Origin: Lineus longissimus
Taxonomy: Eukaryota > Nemertea > Pilidiophora > Heteronemertea > Lineidae
Assembly: GCF_910592395.1 (NCBI RefSeq)
Contig: NC_088319.1
Span: forward strand, 16,120,001-16,184,000
Reading direction: 5' to 3'
DNA length: 64,000 bases
A program made the translations under genes and the position numbers. Positions 63,730-64,000 of this stretch are shown here, in pieces. The notes under the pieces were generated by a model that was not told the origin of the DNA, did no database searches, and saw only the letters and a program-made list of their open reading frames with translations. The stretch's first letter is position 1; every line of letters starts with the position of its first letter.

Positions 63730-64000
63730 TTAGTTCTCTTTCTTCTCACAAGTGACGCCGCAGCACGATTTCATTTTCTTCCATATCGGTGAGAGGGAGC
63801 CACAGTCATTCTGTGGACCAAGCAACGCCAGTGTGGTCGTGAAGAAAGCCAGTCCGAACAATATCGAAAATCCAATCGTGCAAAACATGAAGACCCCAAA
63901 TTGCAGGTAGAACTGTAGTTCTGCAAACAGCATGAAGGTTGCAGCACCGAGTGTGGTCATGGCTCCTGAGAGTACCGATATCCCAACCTCTCCGAGTAGT
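63730..64000 (-). CDS. Second Dispatched-like RND protein, C-terminal exon only
   Basis: The open frame runs in from the right edge and ends at the stop at 63730. It gives about 89 residues starting SVLSGAMTTLGAATFMLF after a few edge codons. It aligns along its length with the last exon of the complete gene at 55530: LGAA-x-F-x-LF, FYLQFGVF-x-FCTIGFSI, then GP...GSL-x-P-(I/L)-W and a Cys/Lys-rich tail. It is therefore a tandem paralogue in the same orientation, with the last membrane segments of the second RND bundle visible. Everything upstream is outside the window. Confidence 0.85.
   Translation of the reverse strand, partial: LLGEVGISVLSGAMTTLGAATFMLFAELQFYLQFGVFMFCTIGFSILFGLAFFTTTLALLGPQNDCGSLSPIWKKMKSCCGVTCEKKEN

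Overview
The window is animal nuclear DNA. Eight protein-coding genes, seven of them with many exons, show GT-AG introns in both orientations, AATAAA signals downstream of several stops, tRNA-derived SINE copies and palindromic MITE-like elements. The proteins (class B1 hormone receptor, SLC17 transporter, TK2-type deoxynucleoside kinase, Polyhomeotic, ING4/5, NEURL4, Dispatched-like RND proteins) are typical of a bilaterian. Introns of 0.1-2.4 kb and one Polyhomeotic and one ING4/5 gene in view suggest an invertebrate, probably marine. The phylum cannot be fixed from the sequence alone.

Layout: 1-2695 has no recognised gene but an exact 92-bp tandem duplication. 2696-10101 (+) holds the exons of a parathyroid-hormone-receptor-like class B1 GPCR (5' end not resolved), with two tRNA-like SINE copies in its introns. 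11818-16493 (-) is an SLC17 (sialin/VGLUT type) transporter. 17953-21025 (-) is a TK2-like deoxynucleoside kinase. 22266-31844 (+) is Polyhomeotic (HD1, FCS zinc finger, SAM) with a long 3' UTR and a 196-bp MITE in an intron. 36953-39992 (-) is ING4/5. 40833-51785 (+) is NEURL4 with six NHR domains, and a small unrecognised two-exon gene (49387-50181, -) lies inside one of its introns. 52850-55110 is a roughly 130-bp minisatellite arranged as two arrays in inverted orientation. 55530-62067 (-) is a Dispatched-like RND protein. The last exon of a second, related Dispatched-like gene runs off the right edge at 63730-64000 (-).

Exon boundaries were deduced by hand. Reading phases close for the seven complete genes except at one junction in SLC17 (exon 2/3), and the visible part of the receptor also closes. 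Lengths implied: GPCR at least 473 aa, SLC17 about 545 aa, TK2-like 241 aa, Polyhomeotic 897 aa, ING4/5 251 aa, NEURL4 1422 aa, nested protein 189 aa, Dispatched-like 1496 aa. TK2/Polyhomeotic and ING/NEURL4 are head-to-head pairs with short shared promoters. The other neighbours are tandem or convergent. The genes belong to unrelated pathways: hormone signalling, transport, nucleotide salvage, two chromatin regulators, a centrosome/ubiquitin scaffold and Hedgehog-release-type membrane proteins. I see no operon-like functional unit.
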